Source: Lutjanus erythropterus (Eukaryota > Chordata > Actinopteri > Lutjaniformes > Lutjanidae). Taken from it: 64,000 nucleotides of DNA. Of the stretch, positions 24,060 to 36,739 are shown in pieces. The translations under genes were made by a program, and so were the position numbers. Position 1 is the first letter of the stretch. Each line of letters begins with the position of its first letter. The DNA is taken from positions 37,478,705-37,542,704 of the forward strand of contig CM034592.1 of the NCBI GenBank assembly GCA_020091685.1, in the 5' to 3' direction. A model generated the notes under the pieces. The model saw only the letters and a list, made by a program, of their open reading frames with translations, was not told where the DNA came from and did no database searches.

Positions 24060-25265
24060 TATTCCTTTATACCTACAAGTACCTGTTTCCTATGAAGCCA
24101 ATCACTGACTCCCTTGATAGAGATGATACCAAATTGCTACAACAGTTGTGCATCACTACTGTAATTGGTGTTTTATCAATAACCAATAGTCTGGAACAGG
24201 AATGTGCTTCCTTGTCTCTTCTGCGGTTTCTTGAAAATCCCTCTCAGAATCAAGCCGATCCCTTAAATTCCCCTCGCTTCAGGGCAATTTCTAAGCTTGA
24301 GTTTTTATCTTAGGTTTTCGCAGAAAGTTGTTTGAAGTCAATTAACAGCTTTTGTGATTCAAAACATTTTTAAGCAATTCCAGCTATGTTTTCGAGATAT
24401 GCGCGATAAAGGGACTGCCCTCATTAAATTCACCAATGACCCTCTTTTAGCTGCTGATACGGGTTAAAGTTCAGCTTTAATCCCTTTAGATCTCAGTGCT
24501 GCCAGTGACACTGTAAAACATGCAGTTTTAATTGACTGGCTCAAATTCTAGGCTGGCATCATTACTGCACCATTTAATTGGCTCGGGGCATGCCTCTCGT
24601 GCCTCTCACAACATTGTCTCCAGAAAAAGACACATTTGAAGTTCCCAAATTTTCAGTGGCCTCATCTCGCTTTTCCACCTGAGCTATATTATCTTTAGAT
24701 GTCTCTTTCCATTGTCGTACAGTTTCACCCACTGAAGCCCAGAGGCACATTCCTCTTTCAAGGAATGCCTCATTGATAAACAGTTCGTGTTTTGTGCCAT
24801 TAAATGAAAAGAGTCGTTTTTGAGACTGACTTCAACTTTGCTCCCCTCCGCTGAGAGCATTTTCTTCCAAACAGGTTCACAAACTGACACATACATAATT
24901 TATTTGTCTAGAAAATATAACATTTAAGGTAATATTTACCTCGTCTTCCGCCTTTATTTTACCATCAATAAAAATGTCTTTAAAGTCTCTATCTTATCAC
25001 TATCTTATTCCATTTCTGGCATCTCTTCACTAGTTACCTGTTTTGAATTGATTTTTAAGATCATATCGATCTCTGTCAAGGTCGAGCCAAAAGTTCCATC
25101 CAGAAGTTTCGACCCTGTGTGCAGTCTCAGATCCTTTAGGCGATTCTCTGACTGGTCCAGAGTGGAAAACACGAGTCTAAAGGTGACTGGACTTTTGCCA
25201 TGGGGGCCCCAACGCTTTGGAACAATCAATCACTTTGAAGCAACCTGCCTAAGGAGCTCAGGCAA
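24060..25265 (+). mobile_element. Decayed LINE of L2/Rex1 type (reverse transcriptase remnant)
   Basis: Translated in pieces on the plus strand, it shows the order of a non-LTR retrotransposon reverse transcriptase: NQADPLNSPRFRAISKLEFL, then GTALIKFTNDPLLAADTG, then IPLDLSAASDTVKHAVLIDW, near 24250-24540. Near 25025-25215 it has FELIFKIISISVKVEP and SRSFDPVCSLRSFRRFSD, then LLPWGPQRFGT, like the C-terminal end of such ORF2 proteins. Several stops and shifts make it long dead. The clade is inferred from motif resemblance only. Confidence 0.75.
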
Positions 25266-26329
25266 GCAGAATCAGCACCATAAATCACCCCCAAAAACCA
25301 AGTTGTACCTTTGTGTCACTTTTTTAAAATCTCATTTTGGAATGGACCTCTCTATATGGAGCCTCTCTCTTGCCCCTCTGTTTATATATGGCTTCAGTTT
25401 TGCACCCACAGAAACACTGACATTTTACAAAATACAACCCATTAGATTGTGCCGTAATATTTCAAGCTCTTGTTAGTTAATTTGCTCTCCATCCTGCAGG
25501 CTGTTTGGTGCAGAGCCCAGTTGTTTTTCCTTCCTTTGTTCATACTTTGGTTGTTCTGTGAGTATACAATATGTTGTACCCACAATGAAACTAGCTTGAA
25601 ACCAACCTGACAACCTATTATGAGTACAAAACTAGTGAGCAAAACTTTATAAATGCTTTAGGCTATATTTAATAGTATGCTATGGAGGACTTTTCTAAGA
25701 AGCAATGTATAGACTCGTAAAATAATCCCTCTAAACCAATCCCTCATTAGACTACTCAGATTACAGTTTTGTTGTCTCAAGTGATGTAATGTGGTTTACA
25801 ACTCAAGAACTCATTTAGTACTTCTTATTTAGTTATGTTTTCAAATAAGCAATACATTACTGTTACAATTGTACTGTATTACCACTGCTGTAAGAACCAC
25901 TGCTGCCTGCATCTGTCACTGCGGGACTGAGGGTGCGTTTTTTTTGCTTTTGAGACAAAGAACAAATATAATGAACAGGGTGGAAACTGACATCATGGAG
26001 TATCTCAAGTTGAGTTATTTTTCTCAGCATGTAACGTGTGCAGGTCCGACTGGACCATTACACTAGATGCCGAGACAGCTGCGTTACAAGTCATTCCTCT
26101 TTAACTTGCAGAATGCTGTTATCCCAGTTAAAACTAGACACTGACAGCCTTTTAGCAGCATGTTAGGTTTAGTGAAAAAGAAGGGCTTGCAGGGTGGAAC
26201 AATGGAATAATGACAAGCCTTCTTTACAGCAGTATTGTGTGATCTCTGTGTAAAAAGGGCTTCTGTCTCTCTGTCCCTCATTGAGCAGCAGAGGAGGCGA
26301 TGACTTTGAAAGTTGTGTTTACAACAAGC

Positions 26330-26750
26330 AGCAACCTCTGGTGCTGATAAATGAATGCAATGTGGAAGTGCCAAAAACTGTAGTTCCTCGAATGGCCACA
26401 AAGCGAGTCAGTCCTTACAGAGCCCCATATTAAAATGCCCAACTTTATAGCAGAAATTAATGTGTTTACTGTCTGGGACAAAAAAAAGGTTTTGGTTTTG
26501 ACAACTGTACAGGGGTTGATTTTTTTTATATATAACTCACCTGTTGAAATGATATTAAAACTTAAAGTTATGCATAATTAAGGGCTTGCTTGCTTTGAGT
26601 GACAGGTAGGTAAGTCACAGATGGCTAGCCGTTAGGTAGCCACCTGTGATTCGGCCCGCCTCAGCTCCGCCCTGTTTGACCTCTTTGCACATTTATATAT
26701 TAGCTGGGAGTTAGGTGAGTCAGGCAGGGCCAAGATGGAGACAGCCAGAG
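26330..26750 (+). repeat. Three-copy dispersed repeat, copy B
   Basis: Same orientation as copy A: GTGCCAAAAACTGTAGTTCC, AAGTTATGCATAATTAAGGG, GAGTGACAGGTAGGTAA and GCCTCAGCTCCGCCC. No coding potential. Confidence 0.7.
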
Positions 26751-27049
26751 CCACCACACCGTCAGCTTGACCATGGCTCGTCATAAATTTATGGGTGACA
26801 TCAAGGAAGATTGTCCACTATTTGTGATGCTGTCTGTGGTTTACAAACAGCAACCAACAAATCCTGCATAGCATACTTTAAAAAAATGTCAGTACAGATC
26901 AGTATGTATAAACAAAAGGAGTAAATTGACCACAGCACCCTAGTACAAACTATCAATAAAGAACAACTTTACTGTGACATTTTCTATCAGCTTGAGTAAC
27001 AGACATCAATAAAGCTTAAGTGCAGTATATTAGCAGTTGTCACACTTAC

Positions 27050-27143
27050 ATTGACAGATTCATGGCCGGCATATTTGACTCTGACCCGCGGCTCCTGAAC
27101 TACGTCGAGGTTGGTTCCAGTCACTGTCAGGGTGGTGTGGCCG
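27050..27143 (-). CDS. plxna2: plxna2 exon: IPT5, first part
   Basis: Encodes residues 555-586. [20 protein letters not shown] is the IPT5 opening, followed by [12 protein letters not shown]. The acceptor is acaaacag with a modest pyrimidine tract, and the donor is AAT|gtaagt, phase 0. Confidence 0.94.
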
Positions 27144-30033
27144 CTGTTTGTGAGGAAAGAACAAGTTTATTCATAAGGAACAAGAATTATTGTTTTAAAC
27201 ACACACACGCAAGCACACCACTTCAGCTCCAAACCGCCTTTTCTCCATGATTTAATTAGAGTGACGACTGCAGAGAGATCAATCTGTTTAACTTGCAAAC
27301 CCACCATTTTCCAGAGAAACTGCATTAATGCAGGTTTGAGGAGGTATAGCTGGCATGGTAGCTCGCTCTTTGTTATTGGGCAGAAGAGCCAGATCAAACG
27401 GCGAACCAGCTGGCTGCTATTTTATATTCATCCATGACTGTGAGGCTGGCATAGCATGAATACAGGTGCTGCTTGTTTACATATCTGCGCTAGATGTGAT
27501 TAAAATAAACAACACTCTCTAATCTTTGCATAACCTGTGCTGCAGTGTGAGCTTAGAAGACTGTAGCATGGAACTGGAGAAGGAGAGACAAAGAGGGGAA
27601 GAATACAAGGGAGAAATGAGGGGGGAAAAAACTGGCCAGTCTAGTCAGCCTGACAGAGTGCCAATCCTTCTCTTCTCATACTTCAAAGGGTACCTAAGCT
27701 TGTAGGGCCACATAGTGGGACTGCACATTCATGATGAGGGCTCTTGATTGCAGCTCCACAAAGCTCCTCCTGTCACTAGGCTGAGGGCCAGGGTGTCTCT
27801 CTGAAGTCTAATCTGCAGGGACGTAGTGCTGGGTAATCCCACCCGAAACCAAATTAAGAGTCATCTTTTATTTAGCGGAATACAGGTGACGCACCTTTCA
27901 CCTGAGCGATAGAAATGTTTATGCAGCAAATTCAATTTCATTGTACTATTATTAGCAGCATCACATTCATTCGTGTAAAATCCGTGAAGAGCATTTCAAT
28001 AAAACTTTGCATCAATACAATACCATTTTGAGTGGTCACCTCGTTGTGATTACTGATAAGATATCGTTGCCACGCCACCCCAGTTCTTTGCATTATGCTC
28101 CCTGTAACCCTGACTGCCTGCCTGACTCACAGGTTGCCCGGCACCGTGATAATCTGTATGAGCAAGGTCACCACATTTGGACAGGAGGCATTTCTCATAT
28201 TGTTTGATTTTTATTGGAAAACTACTTTATAATAAATGAAATGTAGACGGTGCCCTTGACTATGTTTTGCTTCACACACATTCACTTGGGCAAAAATGCT
28301 AATGAGTACATACAGCGCTGTAGGTGTAAAATAGAGCGTATGTGCTGCAATACTGCAACTTGCAAAATGAGATCGCTTGCTCTCACATTAAATATTACAT
28401 GTCTCTGTAATCAAAACTAACACCATACGTGTGATACATTAGCATGTTACAGCCCAGTGGCACTGCCAAATTTATCCACAATTTACAAGCAATCATTAGT
28501 TAATCTTGATGCTGCTGCCGTTTGCAATCTGTGTGCAAAAAGTACTCGTAAATTGCTTCTGTGAGACAGGCCTTAGACTTTGCCTGTCTGTTGACTGAGA
28601 TCACAACAACAACAACAAAAATAACATGAATACTCGGAAGAGTTGAAAACTTCACACAGAGGTTTCCAGGGAGTCAGCCTCCATCCTCCTGAAGTATCAA
28701 TACATGTGACTAGTATCTGTGTATTTTAAGGGTGTAATGATCCATCAATCTGGATCGATGTGTCGATTTAATGATCAGCGATCCAGTATCGATCCAGATG
28801 ATCCAGATCCAGTATTCAAAGTGAAAACATGAACCCATGTCACCGTCTTTGAGATATGCCTTTATTTTGAAATTCCCATAGCACGTCTGTCTCACCAGAA
28901 TAAGATGATGGAAGATGAGGATATTTACTCCCTTCAGGAATAAATCATCAGGGTGTAAATATTTTGGATTTTGGAGAAGACAGACAAAGCACATGCCGGC
29001 CATGTCGGCCAACTTGTTGCTCTCACTACAGCGACATTAGCAGCTTTATTTCATGCAAACATGCATGCAGGCCGAAATTCAGCTGTGGTTTTCTGTCAGG
29101 AGTTGTAGTGACTCAAAACCAGCAGTGAGTAAGAAGAAGTATAAATAATACATGGAGTTTGTAGTGGAGGAAAAGTCAGCTGCTAGCTGCTAGGCTAATT
29201 TATGCAATGCACAATGCCACAGGCTTAAGCTAATAAAGGTAATTAACAAATTAACCGTGATAGTTACTATTGAGACAAGTTTTATTTTGTTTTACTTTTG
29301 TTAAACACACAGTATGTAAGTTCTGCCACCTCTCACATTAAAACAATAACAAAAAACAGTTTGATGATGTCGTGAAGTAGTGTGGGATCATGGGAGTAGG
29401 TACCTTCACTGTTAAACAACCACCATAGCTGATGAACATCTTGGCTAAAATCATGTTCATGGACGAGGTAATATTAAAGTTTTATTCGTGTTACGTTTAG
29501 TCACGTTCACAGAATTCCTTTATCACTCTCTGATGTAACTGATGTAGCAACTGGCAACTAGCTAGCAACGGCTAGCAGGAAACGCACCGTTACCTTGAAT
29601 AAATTACAGATTTCTCTGCATTTGAGCATTGTTGGAAACATTTGGGGTAGTATAAGAACACATATAAGAACTGTTACATGTTATAGCTTGAAATGTTCTT
29701 GTTGTTATTAAGCAGTGTTTTATGTGTTTTAGTGGAGTCTATTTAAAATGAACTTTACTGCACTTAACTGGATACAATTATTTATAATCATTTATGTGAT
29801 TTTTTTCTTATGTCCAAAAGCAGAAAAGAAACGTGTTTCAGCTTCTCCTATTAATGATTGCATATGCTCATCTCATATGGATCAGAGGCTTGTGTACTGA
29901 GTCAAATCAAAATTGTAGAGTCGCAGCAAATATTGTATCATTGTCTAAGAATCAGTATAATATAATATAATACTGTATCATGATGAAACTGGTGATTTAC
30001 ACCCGTCGTGTAAAAGCAGCACTATATTGTTAC
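27144..30033. other. plxna2 intron
   Basis: 2,890 bases. Includes a small AAC repeat near 28600, a GATCCAGATC-rich quasi-palindrome at 28735-28812 and a dispersed repeat copy at 29310-29692. No coding signal. Confidence 0.65.
29310..29692 (+). repeat. Dispersed repeat, copy 2
   Basis: Second copy of the 22.7-kb repeat in the same orientation, with a short extra stretch around 29480-29545. It ends TGTTACATGTTATAGCTTG. Confidence 0.75.
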
Positions 30034-30201
30034 CTGGTGATGCTCCATTGGGGTTCAATGCGCTGGACTGTGGGGTCTTCTATGTACTCGAAGGCCAGAC
30101 TCCCTGGAACTTTGGCCCGGTCGACACTCAGAGTGACCTGCACTGGTCCGGCTCTCGTCAAAGACGGCGCAGAGAAGCACACAATCTCCGACATGGTCCT
30201 C
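30034..30201 (-). CDS. plxna2: plxna2 exon: IPT4, second half, to start of IPT5
   Basis: Encodes residues 499-554 plus two bases of Ser555. It has [23 protein letters not shown] and [18 protein letters not shown], the last being the junction to IPT5. The chosen acceptor is ccaccag|GAGGACC. An AG three bases further in gives a tandem acceptor that would remove one arginine. The first choice gives the same length as mammalian A2. The donor is CCAG|gtaaca. Confidence 0.94.
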
Positions 30202-30689
30202 CTGGTGGGAGAACCAAGAGAGTGATTTATTCATGCCTTTGATTGTGACTCTGCCCACTCACTGCTGCAGTGACTTCGCACCGTTATGAGCCCTGCACAT
30301 TACTATAAGGGGAGAGGATTCATTATAGACTGTCCCATCTCTTCCTCGTTACAGACACATTAGGGATGGAACACTGTAATTAGAGGGTGCTCGAGCTAAT
30401 GGCTCCCTCGCCTCACCCTCCTGACTCCTACCATGTGAGGAGGCATTTTGAACTTTAAATAGATATCTATAAATACACAGAGAACAATACCTACTGCTGT
30501 GGGTCTCATCGTCACCTCACACATCATTATTAAGACTTTTCATTTAATGCACAGACACTTAAATCTATCTTAAGTGTGCTCCTTTCAACAGAGCGATCTC
30601 TTCCTGTGTTTCATAAGGATTAGACAAGATTAAATCTTTAATATTGTGCAGAGGCAGACATCAGGAGGTTATGTCTTCATCAGACTCAC
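30202..30689. other. plxna2 intron
   Basis: 488 bases between the two IPT4 exons. Nothing recognised. Confidence 0.8.
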
Positions 30690-30826
30690 CTGTAAAGCTC
30701 ACACGTCTGATTACCAAAGTACACATTAACGGTGCTTCCAGCGCCCAGGTTCTCCCCGACAATGGTGACCTTGGTGCCCCCAGATTCAGGTCCTCTGCCT
30801 GGGGTGAGAGCCAACATCGAGGGGGT
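30690..30826 (-). CDS. plxna2: plxna2 exon: IPT4, first half
   Basis: Encodes residues 454-498 plus two bases of Arg499. [21 protein letters not shown] is the IPT opening motif. [10 protein letters not shown] carries a glycosylation site (NQT). The acceptor is ccacag and the donor is ACAG|gtgagt, phase 2. Confidence 0.95.
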
Positions 30827-32161
30827 CTGTGGAGAACCAAAATTCATCAATGTTTCATTCAACATAGGTCAAACAAGGAATACAATATGTCTCATTAATT
30901 GTCTGATTCTCAAAAGACCTGTTCTTGTGGCCTTGGCTGAATGAGCCACTGTGGAACTAAAAAGTTAACAACAAAACTGTTAAAAAAAAAGGTAGACTAA
31001 AGAGCTTATTTAGAGAAAAAGCCATAAAACATGACCCCTGTCAAAAAAGATTTTTAAAAGAAGAATAATACAGTGTATCTTCAGAAGCAAGCACAAAGCT
31101 TTCTTAGCTTGAGTGTAACGAAGCACACCATGCTTTCAGTTAGCAACACACAATGAATAAATCATTACAAACAACTTCATAAACTCTTTTATGCACAATC
31201 TACTGGATGTTGTAAGTGATTGCAGCAGCCTGACATTCACCTAACTAACTTTAGCTTGTTGGAACCTGGTGCGGACCGGGCTTGGGTGGTATAAAGGTAC
31301 TACAGTATATCAGGAAAGAAACCTCAATGGTATGATTTTCATAATAATACTGTACAACCTAAGATTTGATGGATTAAAAATATAGATGCAGCACGAACCT
31401 AGTGCAGACCAAACAACTGGACCAAGACCGGCCAAAAGGTCGGACTCGGTCCGGCTCCAGACAGGCTCTGGTGCGGTTTATTTGTGGTGTGAAAGTAAAT
31501 GAACCAAACACAGGATGTTATGACAGCAGATATGTGATTTTAGCATGATTTCCCTCACTAAACTGCTAATAAATCCATCTGCTGATCATGAAATCTGTTC
31601 AGAAAGCAATCTTATTATTGAACTTTATGCATGTCAGTGCAGATATTTTCCATGATTAATAGATCGCAAGCTGGTTAAAACTGCTGTGCTTGTATCCTAC
31701 TCAGTGTTCTTTGTCAGTTCATTGAGTCCATTAAAACATGTGTGACAGTGATCTCACGGTAATGAGCCCTGACTCATTACTGTACAAGACCCCTCCATTT
31801 TGTCCTGCCTTTACCTGTTAGTCATTATTCATAACATGCAGTTGATTTGCTAAATAATGCCTATAATGGATTATTTCTTTGTGAGCTCTTTATGACAGCA
31901 GAAAAGCACGCATCATTAAAGTGCTGCATAAATGTCTGCCAGCCACTGGAATTTGATTTCCCCACATGGGTCGTGATGACACGGGATGGCAATCACCAAA
32001 AGTGTCCAATCAGTAGTTACATGTCACTTGTCCGTCTATATAACTTCACGTTTACTCCTCTTGGATCTTTTGTAAAAAGTCAGCGTGAACACGGACCGGA
32101 CCAGAGATAAAATGCAACAGAACAAACAGACAAAATAAATGTGTTTCAGTGTCAGAATTAC
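30827..32161. other. plxna2 intron
   Basis: 1,335 bases. Holds a foldback MITE fragment at about 31400-31500 with inverted GGACCAAGACC / GGACTCGGTCC arms. Otherwise nothing recognised. Confidence 0.65.
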
Positions 32162-32279
32162 CACAAAGGAGTAGAGCTGCGAGGACTGTGCGCGTAGTTC
32201 TGGTCTGCATTCGCCAACACACAGCTTCACTGGCCCTGGTGCACTTCCTTTAGGAGCCGCTGCCATCTCACACACAATC
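32162..32279 (-). CDS. plxna2: plxna2 exon: IPT3, second half
   Basis: Encodes residues 414-453. IVCEMAAAPKG, GPVKLCVGECRPEL and QLYSFV complete IPT3; they parallel IVCEMG and GPVRLCIGECKPEF of mammalian A2. The acceptor is gtgacag and the donor is GTG|gtaatt, phase 0. Confidence 0.94.
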
Positions 32280-33336
32280 CTGTCACGACAAACGATACAA
32301 ATGCATGAGTGTGGGTGCACGAAAACATAGACAGGAAACAGCTCATCATGCATACAATTAATAACACAAACCACGCACACTCACACACGCAGCAGAATCA
32401 CTGCACTGTTTCACATTTGTTATGGGATGCACCGGGGGAAGATGGCCTCTACTGGCCAGTGTGATTGAGGCAGACTTTCATAGAAGTTGTGGGTCAATAC
32501 AGAGGGTCATCTTTCTTCCTAATGGGAAACCTATAACAGCAATATAACTCAAATGATAAACTACACCCCTCCTCATCTCCAGCACGATTGCCACCCACCA
32601 TTACCTTCGGTTGCCATGACAACATAGGGGTTTCTTCAATAAATCAGTATTGCCTGTCAGGTCAATAAGATAAAGTGCACCATGAATAAGTCATTATAGC
32701 AACTGACCCCATGCTGAAATTAATGGTTGTAACAGCTGTAATGCCATGTTTTAAAGCACTGTGTGTGCCAAATGAATGGCCCTGCCGAATGCACGAGGAA
32801 CTCTGCGTTCCCCGATACAATAAGAGTACCCAATGAATCGTCCCTGCCCAGCCCTTCTATTCATACATCACGAGAGTTTTCCAATTTTCTGCTGGCATGT
32901 TCTTTTCTTTTTCTTTTTTTTTCTTTTTTACAAGGATATAAATAAAGTCCCTGCAGCCTGAGCCCAATCGCATTACATGGCTGTGAGAGAAACACATGGC
33001 TAACAGATTGTCCCTCCAGTCAGCGACATGCAGCGCATTTCAATTACAGCTGTGCCGACAGCCTCATAACGACAACGACACAAAGACTGTCTCTTCCTTT
33101 GGCTCTGACTGCACCAGAGCAATGCAAAGCCCCCCACACAATCCTACAACCTGATGAGGCATCACTGGGTGCAGGCTTATTCATAGAATGTGCTAGTGAC
33201 TGCGAGAAAAATAGTGTGAGGGGGAAAAGATATTGCATGTTTATTTTCTCATGTGTGCGTCTGTACAGACTGTCTATGTTCAGTACAGTATAAATCCATG
33301 TGTGTCTGGACAGAGGAGGGGAGGAGCCTCTCTTAC
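32280..33336. other. plxna2 intron
   Basis: 1,057 bases within IPT3. A T-rich run with cytosines lies near 32905-32930. Nothing else recognised. Confidence 0.75.
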
Positions 33337-33488
33337 TGTTCTGCAGTGATGTATCCCTCCTCCTGTGGGGTGCACTGCACACCCGCCACCTCCACATTAC
33401 CCTCCAGTTCAGAGAAGGACAGACCCAGGTTCAGGCCTTGGATGGTGACCAGTGTGCCTCCCTCCACAGGTCCGGCCACTGGGCTCAC
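33337..33488 (-). CDS. plxna2: plxna2 exon: IPT3, first half
   Basis: Encodes residues 364-413 plus two bases of Gln414. [20 protein letters not shown] is the typical GP..GGT.[LV]TI.G.NLG opening of an IPT domain. It ends with GYITAEQ. The acceptor is ggtgtag, phase 0, and the donor is AACA|gtaaga, phase 2. Confidence 0.95.
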
Positions 33489-34769
33489 CTACACCGCAAA
33501 AGGAAGAGAATATGATAGTGAGATGAAGACAGGCAGTGCCAGCTCGTCATTTGTTTTACACCCCTTCATAACTGAGCACAGCTTTGTATTGATACTGAAT
33601 ATTGTAAAATCTGCAATGCAACAACAATTTTTGTAACAGACTGATTTTCTAAATAGATTTTTCACTTAAATGCAATAGTTCACATCCCAGAGTTTCCCAT
33701 CTTGGAAAATAATATGCCATAAAGAGAGTCCAACTCCAAATGAACAGAATTTGTTACAGTTTCAGTTGAGAGTTGCATGGTTTGAATGGTTTTCCAATCC
33801 AAGAGGAATACAATTATGGTGAAATTCTAATTTGGTAAAAGCTCTGGGCAGAAATGCGAGTCTCATCAACTGAATCAATTGCTGGCTACTTCATCACAAA
33901 AATACTGGCCCTCAGAATGTAAACTGGGTAAACCAATGGAGCTAAAACTTTTATCAATAATGTTACCCCTGTGAAATATTTTTTTTCAGCCAAGTACCTC
34001 TTCACAATTGCAAAACATTTTTTGATAGCGAGAAAACCTAGACTGAAAAAAGAGAATTGTTGGACTAACTTTAGAAAAATTACTTCACTCTGTAACATAC
34101 AAATGAATGAAGTACTTTCAATTCATGTCAACAAGTCATATGAGCACATTTGCTTTAAATCAGATGTACTAATGTTCTAATGTAATAGTCTGATTGCTTT
34201 CAAATTAATTGTGTAACCTAAATGTAAGCCAGGTCAACCTTTCCAATTCAATTATATGCTTTACACAAAAGTAAAATACTTCTCCTTAACAACATAATAG
34301 TATGATTTAAGTAAAAGTTGTTTTTTTTCTAGGTGGACCATTTTATGTCTAATATAATACATTATTTGATCACAAAATATGATTTTGTCTTGCACTGGAC
34401 GTAACCTTCTTTCCAAGTCACCAAGATAAAATCACACCTCAACTGCTGGGTAAAAAATTGGAAAAGACGTGGATGTCATAATGTCAGATGTACAATACTA
34501 AGAGAAACCAAACTGACAGGTGTATATAAAGAGGTACAATACAGCTCTGCACTATCAGCGTCAGCTTGTTGACATGAATCCCGTGAAAACATATTCTCTG
34601 TTTTCACTTGCTACGTTTCACACAAAAATCCATTTTCTTCATTTTTGACGATATCGAAACTGGCTTCCTGCTCACAGTGAAGCTGTTAATGCTTTCTTCC
34701 TTTGAGAGGTTTTAAGACAGGTGACGGTTTTCATCAGTTAATGATTGCATTAAAAATACGAATACTCGG

Positions 34770-35160
34770 CACTCAGGTAGCTCAGTTTGTGGAACGTGCG
34801 CCCCAGGTACGGAGGCTTGGTCCTTGGCTGGGAGACATGGCTTAAAAATTGTATCTTGATATTTATATGCTATTCTGCGATATACAATATATATTTCAAT
34901 TAAAATAACTGGCCCTCAGCGAGTTGTGGAAAAAGACTGAAAGCTACATACAACGATAATGTCATCTGCTATATCGCACATTAATTCGTACTTGAATATT
35001 ACAGATATAATTGATATATCAATCAGCTCTAGTCCTCAGCAGCAGCAATGAGTTTCCTTGCAGCCTGTGGCTCTTTACTGCATGTCTCCACCCCACTCTC
35101 TCCCCCATTTCCTGTCTGTCTTGGGCTGTCCTATCAAATAAAGGCTAAAAAGCCCCAAAA
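34770..35160 (+). mobile_element. tRNA-derived SINE split by an insertion
   Basis: The first part (34770-34835) has GGTAGCTCAGTTTGTGGAAC, then GTGCGCCCC, an A-box-like tRNA head. The second part (35031-35160) has GCCTGTGGCTCTTTACTGCA, then CCCCATTTCCTGTCTGTCTT and the end CTATCAAATAAAGGCTAAAA. In intact fish SINEs of this type these two parts are adjacent. About 195 AT-rich bases separate them here. Confidence 0.75.
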
Positions 35161-36420
35161 ATTATACAGAAAAGGAATATTGAATTTGTTTCAATCAAAC
35201 TTAAGTTTACATTTTTATTGAACTTATTGTATTAAGGTTAATTATTTTAGGAATTATACTAGTGCCCCAATTTGAGAAACACAGTGGTAATCGAGTAAAA
35301 GGCAACTGGGCTGATTTTAGAGTCTTGATTCTTTAGATTCTTTCAAGAATCTAAAGTAAGTTCGGCTGCCTTTGACTGACACGACCTGAATCACTGAGTT
35401 TCCTCAAAGACAAACTTAGACTTACTTAAAAGAAAATTACCTTGACGCGACTTACCGCAGTTTCTGTGTAAGCTCTATGTAAACATTAACTACATTTGCC
35501 TTAAGTCTGTGTGAATTACATAACTCGCATACGGACGGGGCTTATTGAAAAAGCCTTGAAATCCACTGTAACTCAAAACAAACCTTAATGAATAATGCAG
35601 TGACTAAGAAAAAACCTTGAAAAACCTATTCACAGTCTTTTCCAGCATAAAGTTAACCATCCCAGCAGAAAACCTTTGGACCTGCAGAGCAGAACAGGAG
35701 CGATGTCGGCGCAACGCTCCCTCCACTCCCGAGCAGCACTCGGTAGTTGATTCATTCTGCTGCAGCTCCTTCAGAAACACTAATAATGTGACAGGGACAT
35801 CAAAGGCTCGCGGCTCTTTGAAGTGGAAGAGCCTCGCATCTCTGTGCCTGACCCACTGCGCCTCATTCAAGAGAATGAACAGGAGTTTGTGACATAAAAG
35901 ATCCATCACCACTCTCTAAACAAACTGAATTCGTTTAGCTGCTGAGCACTCAAGGTATTCAGCTGGCGTGGGATAAAATGTGAGATAGACTCAGGTAAAC
36001 AGACACTTGGATGGGAAAGTGGAAAGGCGGCTACAGATAAAATTAGTGTCTGCGTTTGACTACCAGGAATATCAGACAAGATGTGCTGGTTTTCTGATAG
36101 TAAGAGGTGCAGATAGACAGATGGCTGAAGAAACAGGCTTGTGACTGAATGTTTCTGGGCAGTGGGCTTTTGATGACAGTCTTCTGCCCAAAAGATTTTC
36201 CAGTAAAGACAACAATAGAACTCAAACGATGGCTTCTGAAAGTAAAGACTATTAATAAGCTCCACAGGAGATTTAGTTGTACTTACACCATACATGAATA
36301 GGAACAAAACTATGGTATGTAATCTTGTAGAAGCCATACACCAATGTAAATCCAATTTAGTTTTCAAGAAATCTTGTTTATTAACATATTTCACATGCAA
36401 CAATAAAGTAGCAAACAATC

Positions 36421-36739
36421 TTAAAGGGACAGTTTGCCCCAAAATCAATAAAACATTCTTTTTCCTCTGGTCTGTAGTGCCATTTTTCCTGACCTGAGCG
36501 GAAGATGTAAACATTAATGCCATCCTCCTTGGCTGAACTGTAATGTTAGCACAACTCAGCTAGCTTGTGCAGTAAAATGGTTGGTGGATGTTGTCTGGTA
36601 GAAAGAAACCAACATTTTTTGATGCTTTGAGGACCAAAAGTCAAGTGCCAAACACACCAAAACAATCTAGGTTGATAAACAGCTCTACATGTAGGGAGAT
36701 AAAATTGTATTTTTGAATCTGGGGTGAACTGTTTCCTCG
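36421..36739. mobile_element. MITE with TTAAAGGGACAGTTTGCCCC ends
   Basis: Left end TTAAAGGGACAGTTTGCCCC, right end GAATCTGGGGTGAACTGTTT in inverse, consistent with terminal inverted repeats. A second, partial copy ends at 38697 with GATTTTGGGGTGAACGGTCC. Non-coding. Confidence 0.75.

Larger units (their letters stand above)
22662..27049. other. plxna2 intron with LINE remnant
   Basis: 4,388 bases. Contains one copy of a dispersed repeat (22735-23082), a TTAA-type MITE (23610-24032), a decayed LINE (24060-25265) and copy B of a three-copy repeat (26330-26750). Confidence 0.75.

Noticed and set aside
34776..34804. tRNA-like A-box sequence considered as a tRNA gene
   Set aside because: No complete cloverleaf follows; the tail identifies it as a SINE head.
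35604..35912. Overlapping 102- and 91-codon frames on opposite strands in a GC-richer stretch
   Set aside because: No recognisable product and no matching splice sites; the stop-free frames follow from composition.
35906..36523. 205-codon open frame on the minus strand, the longest in the window
   Set aside because: No recognisable domain or family resemblance, leucine/serine/phenylalanine-rich composition, no sign of exon borders in phase with plxna2, and its 5' part overlaps a MITE.
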